A stretch of 64,000 nt of DNA from Neoarius graeffei. Its lineage: Eukaryota > Chordata > Actinopteri > Siluriformes > Ariidae. Location: assembly GCF_027579695.1 (NCBI RefSeq), contig NC_083577.1, positions 57,983,783-58,047,782 of the forward strand, written 5' to 3'. The translations under genes and the position numbers were made by a program. The notes beneath the pieces are model-generated. The model searched no databases. It was not told the origin of the DNA and saw nothing but the letters and a program-made list of their open reading frames with translations. This document shows, in pieces, positions 23,474 through 35,750 of this stretch. Each line of letters begins with the position of its first letter. The stretch's first letter is position 1.

Positions 23474-26400
23474 TTATCCGGGACCGGGTCGTGGAGGCAG
23501 CAGTCTAAGCATGGAAGCCCAAACTTCCCTCTTCCCAGACACCTCGGTCAGCTCCTCGGGAAGAACACCGAGGTGTTCCCAGGACAGCTGAGAGACATAG
23601 TCCCTCCAGTGTGTCCTGGGTCTTCCCCGGGGCCTCCTCCCAGGGGGACATGCCTGGAACACCTCCCCAGGGAGGCGTCCAGGAGGCATCCGAAAAAGAT
23701 GCCCGAGCCACCTCAGCTGGTTCCTCTCGATGTGGAGGAGCAGCGGCTCTACTCCGAGCTCCTCCCAAGTGACTGTGCTTCTCACCCTATCTCTAAGGGA
23801 GCGCCCAGCCACCCTGCGAAGGAAACTCATTTCGGCCGCTTGTATCCGCGATCTTGTTCTTTCGGTCATTACCCAAAGCTCGTGACCATAGGTGAGAGTC
23901 GGAACATAGATCGACCGGTAAATTGAGAGCTTCACCTTTTGGCTCAGCTCCTTCTTCACCACAACGGACCGGTAAAGCGACCGCATCACTGCGGAGGCTG
24001 CACCGATCCGCCTGTCGATCTCATGCTCCATCCTTCCCTCACTCGTGAACAAGATCCCGAGATACTTAAACTCTTCCACTTGAGGCAGGACTTCTCCACC
24101 AACCTGGAGAGGGCAAGCCACCCTTTTCCGGTCGAGAACCATGGCCTCGGACTTGGAGGTGCTGATTCTCATCCCAGCCGCTTCACACTCGACTGCAAAC
24201 CGCCCCAGTGCATGCTGGAGGTCCTGGTTTGAAGAAGCCAACAGGACAACATCATCCGCAAAAAGCAGAGATGAAATCCTGTGGTTCCCAAACAGGATTC
24301 CTTCCGGCCCCTGGCTGCGCCTAGAAATTCTGTCCATAAAAATTATGAACAGAACCGGTGACAAAGGGCAGCCCTGCCGGAGTCCAACATGCACTGGGAA
24401 CAGGTCTGACTTACTGCCGGCAATGCGAACCAGACTCCTGCTCCGTTCGTACAGGTTTGCTAAGGACAGCCCTTAGCAAAGAGCCCCGAACCCCATACTC
24501 CCAAAGCACCCCCCACAGAATACCACGGGGGACACGGTCGAATGCCTTCTCCAGATCCACAAAGCACATGTGGACTGGTTGGGCAAACTCCCATGAACCC
24601 TCGAGCACCCTATGAAGGGTATAGAGCTGGTCCAGTGTTCCACAATCAGGACGAAAACCGCATTGTTCCTCCTGGATCCGAGGTTCGACTATTGGTCGAA
24701 TTCTCCTCTCCAGTACCCTAGAGTAAACTTTCCCCGGGAGGCTGAGAAGTGTGATTCCCCTATAATTGGAGCACACTCTCCGGTCCCCTTTCTTAAAAAG
24801 AGGGACCACCACCCCAGTCTGCCACTCCAGAGGCACTGTCCCCAACCGCCACGTGATGTTGCAGAGGCGTGTCAACCAAGACAGCCCCACAACATCCAGA
24901 GACTTGAGATACTCAGGGCGGATCTCATTACCCCCGGTGCCTTGCCACCGAGGAGCTTGCAAACCACCTCAGTGACTTCAGCTTGGGTAATGGACGAGTC
25001 CACCTCTGAGTCATCAGCCTCAGTCTCCTCAATGGAAGACATGACGGTGGGATTGAGGAGATCCTCAAAGTATTCCTTCCACCGCCCGACAATGTCCCCA
25101 GTCGAGGTCAACAGCTCCCCACCCGTACTGTAAACAGTATTGGCAGAGTACTGCTTCCCCCTCCTGAGGTGCCGGACGGTTTGCCAGAATTTCTTCGAGG
25201 CCGACCGATAGTCCTTCTCCATGGCCTCCCCGAACTCCTCCCAGTTCTGAGTTTTTGCCTCCGCAACTGCCCGAGCTGCAGCACGCCTGGCCTGCCGATA
25301 CCCGTCAGCTGCCTCAGGGGTCCTGGAGGTCAACATGGCCCGATAGGACTCCTTCTTCAGCTTGACGGCATCCCTTACTTCCGGTGTCCACCACCGGGTT
25401 CGGGGATTGCCGCCACGACAGGCACCGGAGACCTTGCGGCCACAGCTCCGAACAGCTGCGTCCACAATGGAGGTAGAGAACATGGTCCACTCAGACTCAA
25501 TGTCCCCCGCCTCCCTCGGAAGCTGGGAAAAGCTCTCCCGGAGGTGGGAGTTAAAGACCTCCCCAACAGAGTGCTCGGCCAGACGTTCCCAGCAGACTCT
25601 CACCATACGTTTGGGCCTGTCAGGTCTGTCCAGCTTCCTCCTCCGCCAGCGGATCCAACTCACCACCAGGTGGTGATCAGTTGACAGCTCAGCCCCTCTC
25701 TTCACCCGAGTGTCCAAGACATAGGGCTGGAGATCAGATGAAACGACAACAAAGTCTATCATCGACCTCCGACCTAAGGTGTCCTGGTGCCACGTGCACT
25801 TATGGACACCCCTATGCTCGAACATGGTGTTCGTTATGGACAAACCATGACTAGCACAGAAGTCCAATAACAAAACACCACTCGGGTTCAGATCGGGGAG
25901 GCCGTTCCTCCCAACCACGCCCCTCCAGGTGTCACTGTCGTCGCCCACATGAGCATTGAAGTCCCCCAGTAGCACAATGGAGTCCCCAGTCTGAGCACCC
26001 CTCAGTACCTCTCCCAGGGACTCCAAGAAGGCCGGATACTCTATACTGCTATTTGGCCCGTAGGCACAAACAACAGCAAGAGCCCTCTCCCCAATCCGAA
26101 GGCGCAGAGAGGCGACCCTCTCGTTCACTGGGGTAAACTCCAGCACATGGCGGCTGAGCTGGGGAGCTATAAGCAAGCCCACACCAGCCCGCTGCCGCTC
26201 ACCATGGGCGACTCCAGAGAAGTGGAGAGTCCAGCCCCTCTCGAGGAGCTGGGTTCCAGAGCCCAAGCTGTGCGTGGAGGTGAGCCCGACTATCTCTAGC
26301 CGGTACCTCTCAACCTCCCGCACAAGCTCAGGCTCTTTCCCCCCCGGCGAAGTGACATTCCATGTCCCAACAGCTAGCCGCTGTGTCCGGGGATCAGGTC

Positions 26401-26650
26401 GTCGAGGCCCCTGCCTTCGACTGCCACCCAATCCACACTGCACCAGTCCCCTACTGCTACCTCTGTGAGTGGTGAACCCACAGGAGGTCGGGCCCACGTC
26501 ACCTCTTTGGGCTGAGCCCAGCCGGGCCCCATGGGCAAAGGCCTGGCCACCAAGCGCTTGCATACGAGCCCCAACCCCAGGCCTGGCTCCAGGGTGGGAC
26601 CCTGGCTGCGCCATACCGGGCGACGTCACGGTCCTTGATGGTTTCTCCAT
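23474..26650 (-). pseudogene. LINE A endonuclease/reverse transcriptase, frameshifted
   Basis: From 26650 the frame runs 592 codons: an apurinic-type endonuclease ([42 protein letters not shown]) and the start of the reverse transcriptase ([13 protein letters not shown]). A frameshift near 24930 moves to the frame with YRGITLLSLPGKVYSRVLER and FVDLEKAFDRVPR. A second near 24400 moves to VGLRQGCPLSPVLF and the catalytic LLFADDVVLLASS. The C-terminal part (RWLGHLFRMPPGRLP, GRPRTHWRDY) is of the type found in RTE-like elements. The protein cannot be made in one piece, so this copy is dead though young. Confidence 0.9.
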
Positions 26651-26759
26651 AAGGGTTTTGGTGAACTGCTCTTGGTCTGGCCTGTCACCTAGGACCTGTC
26701 TGCCTTGGGAAACCCTGACAGGGGCATAATGCCCCCGACAACATAGCTCCTAGGATCAT

Positions 26760-26809
26760 TCAGGCACACAAACCCCTCCACCACAATAAGGTGGCAGTTC
26801 TAGGAGGGG
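26760..26809 (-). ncRNA. Candidate structured 5' leader of LINE A
   Basis: Read on the minus strand, the 5' end contains CTCCTAG, then CCACCTTATTGTGGTGG, then CCTAGGAG, so an outer stem encloses a perfect 5-bp hairpin. The same architecture, with compensating changes, occurs in LINE B at 34860-34927. The structure is a prediction from base pairing; a ribozyme or internal promoter role is only a possibility. Confidence 0.4.
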
Positions 26810-26820
26810 AACCAGTGAAA

Positions 26821-27409
26821 ATATTAACTATAAAATTTTCTATTATGGATTTTAGCTCACACAAGAACAACAGAATATTGTAGCATCAACAAAGCTGTAT
26901 TCCACTGATTTCTGGCAAAAATGATCTAATCAACTCTAACACAATTCATGGAAAATGAGAAGGAATATTTTTTCATAGCAATATGTTTCTAAGAAACCAT
27001 TAGTCATACATATAGTGCAAGTTATTTGGTGACATTTTAAAATCACTAAATTACTTTCTTTTTTGCTGGCCTGATAATGTTTTATCTTTGGCGACTCAAA
27101 TGAAGTCCATGTTAGATGTCACCCTTTTGCCATTTCAGCAATCTGAATATTTTAAAAGCCAATCTGATATGGGTGACATAAAAAAGATGGTTTAAAATGT
27201 GCTCTGGCTTTGAAGTTTTGTTTGATAAAATTCTAATTAACTGAAGAGGGGAATTACATATGATGGCATGAGTAGGATATAGGGAGCTTGGAGATGATTC
27301 CTCAAGAAAGACATCCAGTTCCTGTCAATACTGATTGCTACACCAAACCTGCATTGCCCATCACTGTTTCATGGTTCTGAAAATATTGCTAATAATATCA
27401 GTATCATAT
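26821..27409. other. Intergenic, no gene seen
   Basis: AT-rich sequence without recognisable features. Confidence 0.4.
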
Positions 27410-27421
27410 TAATATCATATT

Positions 27422-27789
27422 CTCATCTCATCTCATTATCTCTAGCCGCTTTATCCTTCTACAGGGTCGCAGGCAAGCTGGAGCCTATCCCAGCTGACTA
27501 CGGGCGAAAGGCGGGGTACACCCTGGACAAGTCGCCAGGTCATCACAGGGCTGACACATAGACACAGACAACCATTCACACTCACATTCACACCTACGGT
27601 CAATCTAGAGTCACCAGTTAACCTAACCTGCATGTCTTTGGACTGTGGGGGAAACCGGAGCACCCGGAGGAAACCCACGCGGACAACATGCAAACTCCAC
27701 ACAGAAAGGCCCTCGCCGGCCCCAGGGCTCAAACCCAGGACCTTCTTGCTGTGAGGCGACAGCGCTAACCACTACACCACCGTGCCGCC
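27422..27789 (-). mobile_element. tRNA-derived SINE, copy 10 (with TSD)
   Basis: Full minus-strand copy with the ATGAG-type tail and a 12-bp duplication TAATATCATATT at 27410-27421 and 27790-27801. Confidence 0.93.
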
Positions 27790-27934
27790 TAATATCATAT
27801 TGTATTATAATATTATTATAAAAGAAGCTTTAAAAAGAATGTTTAATTATTTATGATTGTACTTCAAATAATGTTCAATAATTTGAGATAAATGAGTATA
27901 AAAAAGACAAGTTTTTATATACATAATATACAAA

Positions 27935-28440
27935 CAGGTGACAAAATAAAGGAAAAACAGTGGCTCTGTTATGTTGTGGTGCATTTTTCTGGCATGATTT
28001 GTGTCTACTTGGTCCCATAGAAGGAAGTGTCACTGCAAATCAATATAAAATTATTCTGACTAATCACCTTTATCCTATGATGAAACATTTCTATCCAGAT
28101 AAGAGTCATCTCTTCCAGGATGACAATGTTTCATTCACAGGGCATGAGGGCTCACTAACTGGTTTGATAAGGATAATGTAAATTGAAAGAAATTCACCAC
28201 CTGGCATTAATAAGGTGTTATCTTGAATCTTATCTTAAATCATGTGCTATGGCCTTCACAGTAACCTAATCTCAACCCAATTGGACACCTAAGAGAGCTT
28301 TTGGATCAATGTGTTTGACAGTGCTTTCCATCACCATCATCAAAACTCCAACAGAGGGAATAGCTTTTCGAAGAACTTTTACTCATCTCTTCAGTCCAGT
28401 TCCAGAGACTCATTCAGGTGAGCTCATTCCTGAAACCCCG
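27935..28440 (+). pseudogene. Tc1/mariner transposase relic, family copy 1
   Basis: A degenerate frame with EGSVTANQYKIILTNHLYPM and SHLFQDDNVSFTG aligns to the region around the second catalytic aspartate of Tc1-like transposases ('N-A-x-x-Y-x-x-IL', 'FQ-D-DNA'). Downstream another frame resembles the C-terminal end. A related relic lies at 42810-43220. No inverted repeats survive. Confidence 0.6.
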
Positions 28441-28699
28441 CAGTTTGCCTACCAGCCATAGGTAGGCATGGGCGATACATAAATCTATTTACTGCAGACA
28501 GTCTATTCACACTTGGACTCCAACAATACCACAGTAAGAATCATATTATTTGATTTCTCAAGTGTTACTTCTTATGGACTTTTGGAAAAGTGTTATTCCT
28601 GTGTATATCACCAAATCTAGAAAAACCAAAAAATACCCTACAAACCTTGTTTTGCATATTACTTGGCCACTCGCCTCACTGTAGATGCTGTGATCCCAA

Positions 28700-29519
28700 A
28701 CACGAGAGTGAATCTATCATGGATAAAAAATGAGAAGTGTCCAAGCATCATTGGATTCCTACTTCCTTTATTAGGATAGACTTCTATTCATTTCTACATG
28801 CAAAACACTTTCTGGCAGTATGCAAATTTTACATCTGTGTCTCTGAAAGCTCATGCCTCCCAGTGTTCTGAAACTGTCCATGTTTGCACTGAAGTATTGT
28901 TGGCACGTAGTGTATGCACTGCCACCTATGGCAGAATTGTGAATGAATTACCACTGAGCCCCAGTGGCACCATAAAAGGATGGGCTAGAAATCCTTATCT
29001 AGATGGTGACAGGAAACTGAATATTTTTGCTAATGGTGCTACTCATCATGATGCATGTACTTTTTATGGTTCCAGCATCACTGCGTATCACCGTATAAGC
29101 CTAACCTAGCCAGTTAGGATTTCATCCTCTCGTTTTCCGCTATGCTTTGAATGTATCGTCTCTTTTCAATTTGGGAAATTTTCCACTGCTCTATGTAATC
29201 TGATTTACTGAGAATTTACTCAGTGGATAAAAGTTAATCAGTTAAACGACTCTTTTAGCACACCGCCCTGTTCCTGGGCACACCCTGGGATTAACAGCAC
29301 TAATAGTAAAGCACATTGGTATTGGATTTGAGGAGAGACAACATATACTGCTGTTCCTTGAGATTGGGGTGGTAAGTGTTTGTTCGCACTATTAAAACTT
29401 CCATCACTATAATAACACTTAATACTCCTAACCAGTGTAAGAAATGTTTCATTGATAAAATTCCCCCAGAACACCACCTGACCACAAAATGGTATAGGTT
29501 TTGGATCGTTTTTCCTCTG
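28700..29519 (+). pseudogene. ERV envelope surface-subunit relic
   Basis: Endogenous retroviral sequence, heavily decayed. At 29234-29400 the plus strand has the layout seen near the end of gammaretrovirus-like surface subunits (a W-x-W-(I)-x-G-(D/E) block, then a W-G-G-K-C-type block), but with in-frame stops, one replacing the expected cysteine. A 103-codon open frame at 28798-29109 may be an earlier part of the subunit; that is less certain. It continues in the same direction beyond the inserted LINE at 34938. No gag or pol was recognised to the left. Confidence 0.5.
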
Positions 29520-29545
29520 ATGGTATAGTGCGACTGCGGTCCACA

Positions 29546-32500
29546 TCATGTCTGATGAGTGGGGGCCTGGTTGTGACATTGTTGGCATTGCATCTCAGCT
29601 CGCTGTGCCAGGTGAGCTTCAATCAGAACCTTGCCATGTCTTGTCTTGGAGCGCCATGTATCACGATCAGCTGTTAGATGGTGCCAGTTGTTGTCGAAAC
29701 CACACATCTTCAAGTCTTCCTTTGCGCAGTCCTTCCATCTTTTCTTAGGACGGCCCCTTGATCTTTTCCCGTGGGCTAGTTCCCCAAACAGCGGTTTCTT
29801 GGGAATACGTTCATTGTCCATTCTGCAAACATGATCTAGCCATCGGAGACGATTGGTTTTTATAATTGTCTCAATGGTGGTGCAATTGGCTCTCCTGAGG
29901 ACCTCAGTATTTGTTATATGATGCCACCACTTGATGTTGAGTAGACGGCGTAGAGAGCGTTGGTGGAACATTGCCAGCATATGCAGGTGTTGTGCTAGTG
30001 TAGGCCAGGTTTCACTTCCATATAGCAAGGTAGGAAGGACAGTTGCTTTGTAAACAGTCAATTTGGTGTTGATTGATAGGCCTTTCCTCTCCCAGCATCT
30101 GGTTCTTAGGGAGCTGAATGTGAAAGTGGCTCTGCTGACTCTCTTCTTTATCTCTGGCTCCAGGTCACCATCATCTGTCATATCACCACCAAGATATGTG
30201 AATTTGTGCACTTTATATTACTCAAAGTCAAAGTGTTTTGGGCTTGCTGATAGTTAGCCCCCAGTCCTTACACATATCACTGAGTGCTATAGCTGCATTT
30301 TGCAGTGAAGCATGTGTTCTTGTTCCAAGGGCTGCATCATCTGCATATAGAAAATCACTCAATCTTGATGTTTTAGCTGACTTTGATTTTAGGTGGTGAA
30401 GGTTATAAAGGTTACAATCCAGTTTATGATGTATGTCAATTCCAAAGTCAGGCATAGACTGGTGAGCTTTTCGCAGCACATAGGCAAAGAACAAGATAAA
30501 CAGAGCAGGAGCTAAGATGCATCCTTGCCTTAGGCCTGCTGACACTTCAAAAGATTCTGTTATCTCCCTACCAACTGATACACGTGCTTGTATCCCTTCA
30601 TGAAAGCTCTTTGTGATGTTGACAAGCTTGGGAGGTATGCCAATCTTGAGAAGAAGGTTCCACATAAGCAACCTGTTTACTGTGTCAAAAGCTTTGACTA
30701 GATCAACAAATATGATGTGCAGCTGTTGGTGTTGCTCACAGCACTTGTCTATCAATTGACATAGGGCAAACATCATGTCAATTGTTGACCGACTACCTCA
30801 AAAACTGCATTGGGCTTCAGGGTAATGCTTCTCAATGCTTGGCCAGATGTGATTTAAAATCACTCTTGCATACAGTTTGCCTGTGATGGATAGGAGGGTT
30901 ATACCTCTATAGTTGCCACAGGTGAACTTGCAGTTCTTTTTAAAGAGTGTTACAATATGTCCATCTTTGAAGTCTTGAGGCACCCTTTCTTCAACCCAGA
31001 TGGTTAGTAGGAGTTTGTAAAGGTCTGTAAGGAGGGGTTGTCCGCCAGCTTTGAGAATCTCTGCTGGAATACAATCTGGGCCTGGGGCTTTGTCATTGGC
31101 CAGTTGTTTCATGGCTTTTTGCACCTCTGCAATAGTTGGCTGTATTTCTAGCACAACTTGGACCTCTTCCTGTGGGATGTCATCCAGGATTGAGATGTTA
31201 ACATCATTAGGCTGATTAAGCAAAGTTGAAAAGTGCTCTTTCCAGCAGGCAAGTATATCCTCTGTTTCTGTAAGCCGATTCCCTTCACTGTCATTTATTG
31301 GACTAAAACCTGGGGAGCAATGCTGAGATACCAATGTTACTGCCTGGAAAAAACTTTGGGGTCATGTCTTTCTGCATGCTGTTCTATCTCGTGGGCACAG
31401 TCGAGCCACCATTGATTTTGCAGGTGGCATAACTCCCTCTGACAGTTACTCCTTGCTGTTCTATATCACTGGCGATTCTCTGGGGTCTCATGTCTAAGAA
31501 CCTCCTGGAAGGTTCTTAGACCTATTGACATTGGAAGCCTTGACATTGGAAGTTTGTTGATGGTGGTGTTGTTTTCATCAAACCAGTCATGATGCTGCCT
31601 TTTTTGTAGACCAACTGTTTCTTTGGTAGAGTTGTACAGATTTTCATGGATAGATTTCCAGTGATGTTCCATGGAGTCTGCATTAATATGTTGGAGATTT
31701 GTAGCTATCTTCTCCTCAAGTTGTTGTTTCACTTCTGGTATTTTAAGACATGAGATGTTGAGATGCTTAAGTCCAGTGTTACGCTTTCTGCATGATGAAA
31801 TATGGAAACAAAGTTTTAAGCATGCACATACTAGCCTGTGGTCTATCCAACAGTCGGTACTGCGGTGAACGCGAGCATCTATAAGGTCTGTCCTATAGTG
31901 CTGGCGGACAATGACATAGTCAATCATGTGCATTGTGACTTGGGGTGCATCCAAGTGCCTTTATGGATATCAGGGTGTGAAAACATCGTGTTGGCAATGG
32001 ATAGGCCATATCGGGTACACAGCTCTAGAAGAGTAGTTCCTTGCTTGTTCTCCAAACCTAGACCATGCGGGCTGATGACATCAGGCCCAGTTACATGATT
32101 TGATCAACTCTTACGTTGAAATCACCAAGTAGGAAAAGGCGATCATGTCTGGGAACTGAATTAAGTTCTTCTGATAGCTGATCATAGAAAAGGGTTCTCT
32201 CCACAATAGGTCTTTTATAGGTTGGGGCGTATATGCTGATAATTGTTGCATAGCAATTCTTTGATAGCTGTATAAGCATCCTCATGATTCTAGAGTTGAT
32301 ACCTTTCCAGCTGACTACAGATTGGTGAAGGTTGGATGTGAGTACAATTGCAACGCCTTCTTGTTTTGGTTGGTCACTAGCTCTGCCAGAGTACAGGAAG
32401 ATGTAATTTCCCTTGATAAATTCTCCCTGGGTCCCATTCTTGCCTGCCTGAGTGAATGCGGCATTCACTCAGGCAGGCAATGTCTATGTCTAGATGTTCC

Positions 32501-32607
32501 AGCTCAGCTGATACAAGAGCTGACTTGCGCTCAGGGGCTTGGCGCTTGGATGTTGTAGGATCGGAGAAAGTCCTGATGTTCCACGAGGCAAATTTGATCT
32601 GCCTCAT
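29546..32607 (-). pseudogene. LINE B endonuclease/reverse transcriptase, multiply broken
   Basis: Fragments in order on the minus strand: endonuclease start (KFASWNIRTFSDPTTSKRQ, near 32600), RLFLLGDFNVRVD (near 32110), the endonuclease end with WIDHRLVCACLK (near 31840), reverse transcriptase with NDKAPGPDCIPAEIL and YRGITLLSITGKLYARVIL (31334-30798), FVDLVKAFDTVNR, the catalytic FLYADDAALGTRT (near 30330), and a C-terminal part with LRWLDHVCRM and GKRSRGRPKKRWKD (near 29750). At least four frame changes or stops separate them. The domain set is as in element A, but sequence identity is low. Confidence 0.85.
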
Positions 32608-33253
32608 GTAGTTGTTGCGGGCACGTTTGGGCGCATCAGGGTCACGGCCCTCGGCCTATCATTAGTGCACGAGCACTGCCCAGACGTACAACGCATAGTA
32701 GATGTCGTGCGTTGTCTCGGGTCTCCAGCGGGTATGAAGTTCCACAACCAAAGGTTGCTGGCCTCAGGCTGTGGTTAAGTAGGCTGCCCTCTTTCGTACT
32801 TACGTCCCCCAATAGCAAATGGTGCAGTGTGGACTCCTAAGAGACGCAAATCATCCACAACCCATGCCAGAGGGACGGTCAAATGTAAGGTCAGTGGGCT
32901 GACCCAAGCAGGGACTTACCTAGGCAGGTGGTCATTGGGGTGTCTCTCTGAGGAGTTGAGGGACCCTCATCTGTCCTATATATGGTAGCCTGCCCATCAC
33001 CTTTTCCTAGCTAGCTGTTGGCTTAGGCATAGGTGTTGTAGCCTTTGCGTGCTGAAGCTCCTCTGCCCAGGCACTAGGTGCCCCCATATTTTACTGGCAA
33101 CTAGGCTGGCATGCTCAGAGCACTGGTGACAGAAGGGACATGGGACCCCTCCATGCTGTGACCATTGGGGAGAACCGCTCTGAGTCTGACCTCTCATCTA
33201 GGACCTGTTTGCCTTGGGAGACCCTACCAGGGGCAAATGCCCTTGACAACATA

Positions 33254-34862
33254 CAGTGGTGCTTGAAAGTTTGTGAACCCTTTAGAATTTTCTATATTTC
33301 TGCATAAATATGACCTAAAACATCATCAGATTCTCACACAAGTCCTAAAAGTAGATAAAGAGAACCCAGTTAAACAAATGAGACAAAATATTATATTGGT
33401 CATTTATTTATTGAGGAAAATGATCCATAATTACATATCTGTGAGTGGCAAAAGTGTGTGAACATCTAGGATTAGCAGTTAATTTGAAGGTGAAATTAGA
33501 GTCAGGTGTTTTCAATCAAAGGGATGACAATCAGGTGTGAGTGGGCACCTTGTTTTATTTAAAGAACAGGGATCTATCAAAGTCTGAGCTTCACAACACA
33601 TGTTTGTGGAAGTGTATCATGGCATGAACAAAAGAGATTTCTGAGGGTCTCAGAAAAAGCATTGTTGATGCTCATCAGGCTGGAAAAGGTTACAAAACCA
33701 TCTCTAAAGAGTTTGAACTCCACCAGTCCACAGTCAGACAGATTGTGTACAAATGGAGAAAATTCAAGACCATTGTTACCCTCCCCAGGAGTGGTCGACC
33801 AACAAAGATCACTTCAAGAGCAAGGCGTGTAATAGTCAGTGAGGTCACAAAGGACCCCAGGGCAACTTCTAAGCAACTGAAGGCCTCTCTCACATTGGCT
33901 AATGTTAATGCTCATGAGTCCACCATCAGGAGAACACTGAACAACAGTGGTGTGCATGGCAGGGTTGCAAGGAGAAAGCCACTGCTCTCCAAAAAGAACA
34001 TTGCTGGTCGTCTGCAGTTTGCTAAAAATCACGTGGACAAGCCAGAAGGCTATTGGAAAAATATTTTGTGGACGGATGAGACCAAAATAGAACTTTTTGG
34101 TTTAAATGAGAAGCGTTGTATTTGGAGAAAGGAAAACACTGCATTCCAGCATAAGAACCTTATCCCATCTGTGAAACATGGTGGTGGTAGTATCATAGTT
34201 TGGGCCTGTTTTGCTGCATCTGGGCCAGGACGGCTTGCCATTATTGATGGAACAATGAATTCTGAATTATACCAGCGAATTCTAAAGGAAAATGTCGGGA
34301 CATCTGTCCATGAACTTAATCTCAAGAGAAGGTGGGTCATGCAGCAAGACAATGACCCTAAGCACTCAAGTCATTCTACCAAAGAATGGTTAAAAAAGAA
34401 TAAAGTTAATGTTTTGGAATGACCAAGTCAAAGTCCTGACCTTAATCCAATCGAAATGTTGAGGAGGGACCTGAAGCGAGCAGTTCATATAAGGAAACCC
34501 ACCAACATCCCAGAGTTGAAGCTGTTCTGTATGGAGAAATGGGCTAAAATTCCTCCAAGCCAGTGTGCAGGACTGATCAACAGTTACTGGAAACATTGAG
34601 TTGCAGTTATTGCTGTACAAGGGGGGTCACACCAGATACTGAAAGCAAAGGTTCACATACTTTTGCCACTCACAGATATGTAATATTGGATCATTTTCCT
34701 CAATAAATAAATGACCAAATATAATATTTTTGTCTCATTTGTTTAACTGGGTTCTCTTTATCTACTTTTAGGACTTGTGTGAAAATCTGATGATGTTTTA
34801 GGTCATATTTATGCAGAAATATAGAAAATTCTAAAGGGTTCACAAACTTTCAAGCACCACTG
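33254..34862 (+). mobile_element. Tc1/mariner copy nested in LINE B leader
   Basis: A 1,609-bp element with ends CAGTGGTGCTTGAAAGTTTG and flanking TA at 33252-33253 and 34863-34864. Its long inverted repeats (about 210 bp) match the copies at 1-147 and 46407-48000. It splits the LINE B leader between ACAACATA and GCTCCTAG, a sequence that is continuous in LINE A, which proves the insertion order. Confidence 0.95.
33619..34599 (+). pseudogene. Tc1 transposase pseudogene (nested copy)
   Basis: Nearly full length. The third codon is TGA, and a tryptophan codon near 34421 has become TGA. The rest reads well: helix-turn-helix with [20 protein letters not shown], then WTDETKIELFG, QQDNDPKHSS and [10 protein letters not shown] with the D, D and E residues present. 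Two nonsense changes make it inactive. Confidence 0.9.
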
Positions 34863-34937
34863 TAGCTCCTAGAATCACTGAGATACTCAAACTCTTCCAC
34901 CACATTAAGGTGGCGATTCAAGGAGCAATGGTATAGT

Positions 34938-35600
34938 AGAGCAATGGAAACAGTTAAAGAAAATACATTACCATAACGCAACTTTTGCCAATACCACAAC
35001 CCAGGCTATTTTAGGTATTAAAGATGAGCTTACAGCCCTGCATCTCACAGCGCTGAAAAATCATATGGCTTTATATCTTTTGCTGGCAAAAGAGGGTGGT
35101 GTTTGTAATCTCATTGGAAGTATGTTTTGCACTTATATTCCTTGTAATGAAGATGCACACAGAAATATCTCTTTGGCACTTCACAAACTACTTCACATCA
35201 CTAACCAGTTATGTAAAGATGAGCAGGGGAATAACAGTCTGGTTTTTATTGGTCATTTGGATGGGTTTCTACTTATGTATTTATGATTATTCCAGTGACT
35301 ATCATTGTTTTGCTGATTCTCTTTTGTGGACCAAAGTCAAAGTCAAGGCTTTTTTATTGTATCATAATTGACCATGTATCATTCACTGTTTGCAATCCTT
35401 TTTCAGTCATGCAATGAGTGCTATGAAAGATTCTCAGTGTGTTGTGCTTCATCCAGTTCATCGTGGTTTAACCTACACTGATATGTTTCCTTTCTCTGCT
35501 ATGTAATTATGAATCTCCTCACAATGAAAATACTTTTGCTCAACAAGGAAAAAAATGGTTGAACGAATGTTCAAAAGGGAGGTATTTCGTAAAAAAAAAT
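34938..35600 (+). pseudogene. ERV envelope transmembrane-subunit relic
   Basis: Continuation of the env relic after LINE B. An open stretch at about 34939-35286 has the gammaretrovirus-like transmembrane layout: coiled-coil heptads, then a GG-x-C...C motif near 35095-35130 corresponding to the family's CX6CC, but with phenylalanine in place of the first of the paired cysteines. The membrane anchor lies in another frame after 35230, so a frameshift is present. A purine-rich AAAAGGGAGG at about 35573, a candidate polypurine tract, precedes the LTR. Old and not coding. Confidence 0.7.
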
Positions 35601-35750
35601 TGTGGTGTATTAATTTTTTGTTATTGAACATTTATTTACATTTTTACATATACACACATATTTAATCATCATTATAATATAATCAACAATCAAATCAAGC
35701 CAAGTTATAATCAGTATATACTCTTATTCACATGATTATATTTTTGTATA

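Larger units (their letters stand above)
23449..26809 (-). mobile_element. Full-length LINE (RTE-like), element A
   Basis: A 3,361-bp minus-strand non-LTR retrotransposon bounded by an 11-bp duplication AACCAGTGAAA at 23438-23448 and 26810-26820. The 5' leader contains a CCACC...GGTGG hairpin. One long reading frame encodes endonuclease then reverse transcriptase, and the 3' end is GGATAAAGCGGAAGAAGACG followed by GACGA repeats. The short length, single ORF and repeat tail without poly(A) suggest the RTE group, but the clade is not certain. Confidence 0.9.
29530..34927 (-). mobile_element. LINE B (RTE-like), split by a Tc1 element
   Basis: A minus-strand non-LTR retrotransposon inserted in the ERV env. 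It is bounded by the 10-bp duplication ATGGTATAGT at 29520-29529 and 34928-34937. Without the nested Tc1 (33254-34862) it is about 3.8 kb. Its 5' leader closely resembles that of LINE A although the proteins differ widely. Confidence 0.85.

Noticed and set aside
24612..25684. Long plus-strand frames opposite LINE A
   Set aside because: They are antisense to a recognised endonuclease/reverse transcriptase and have no domain of their own.
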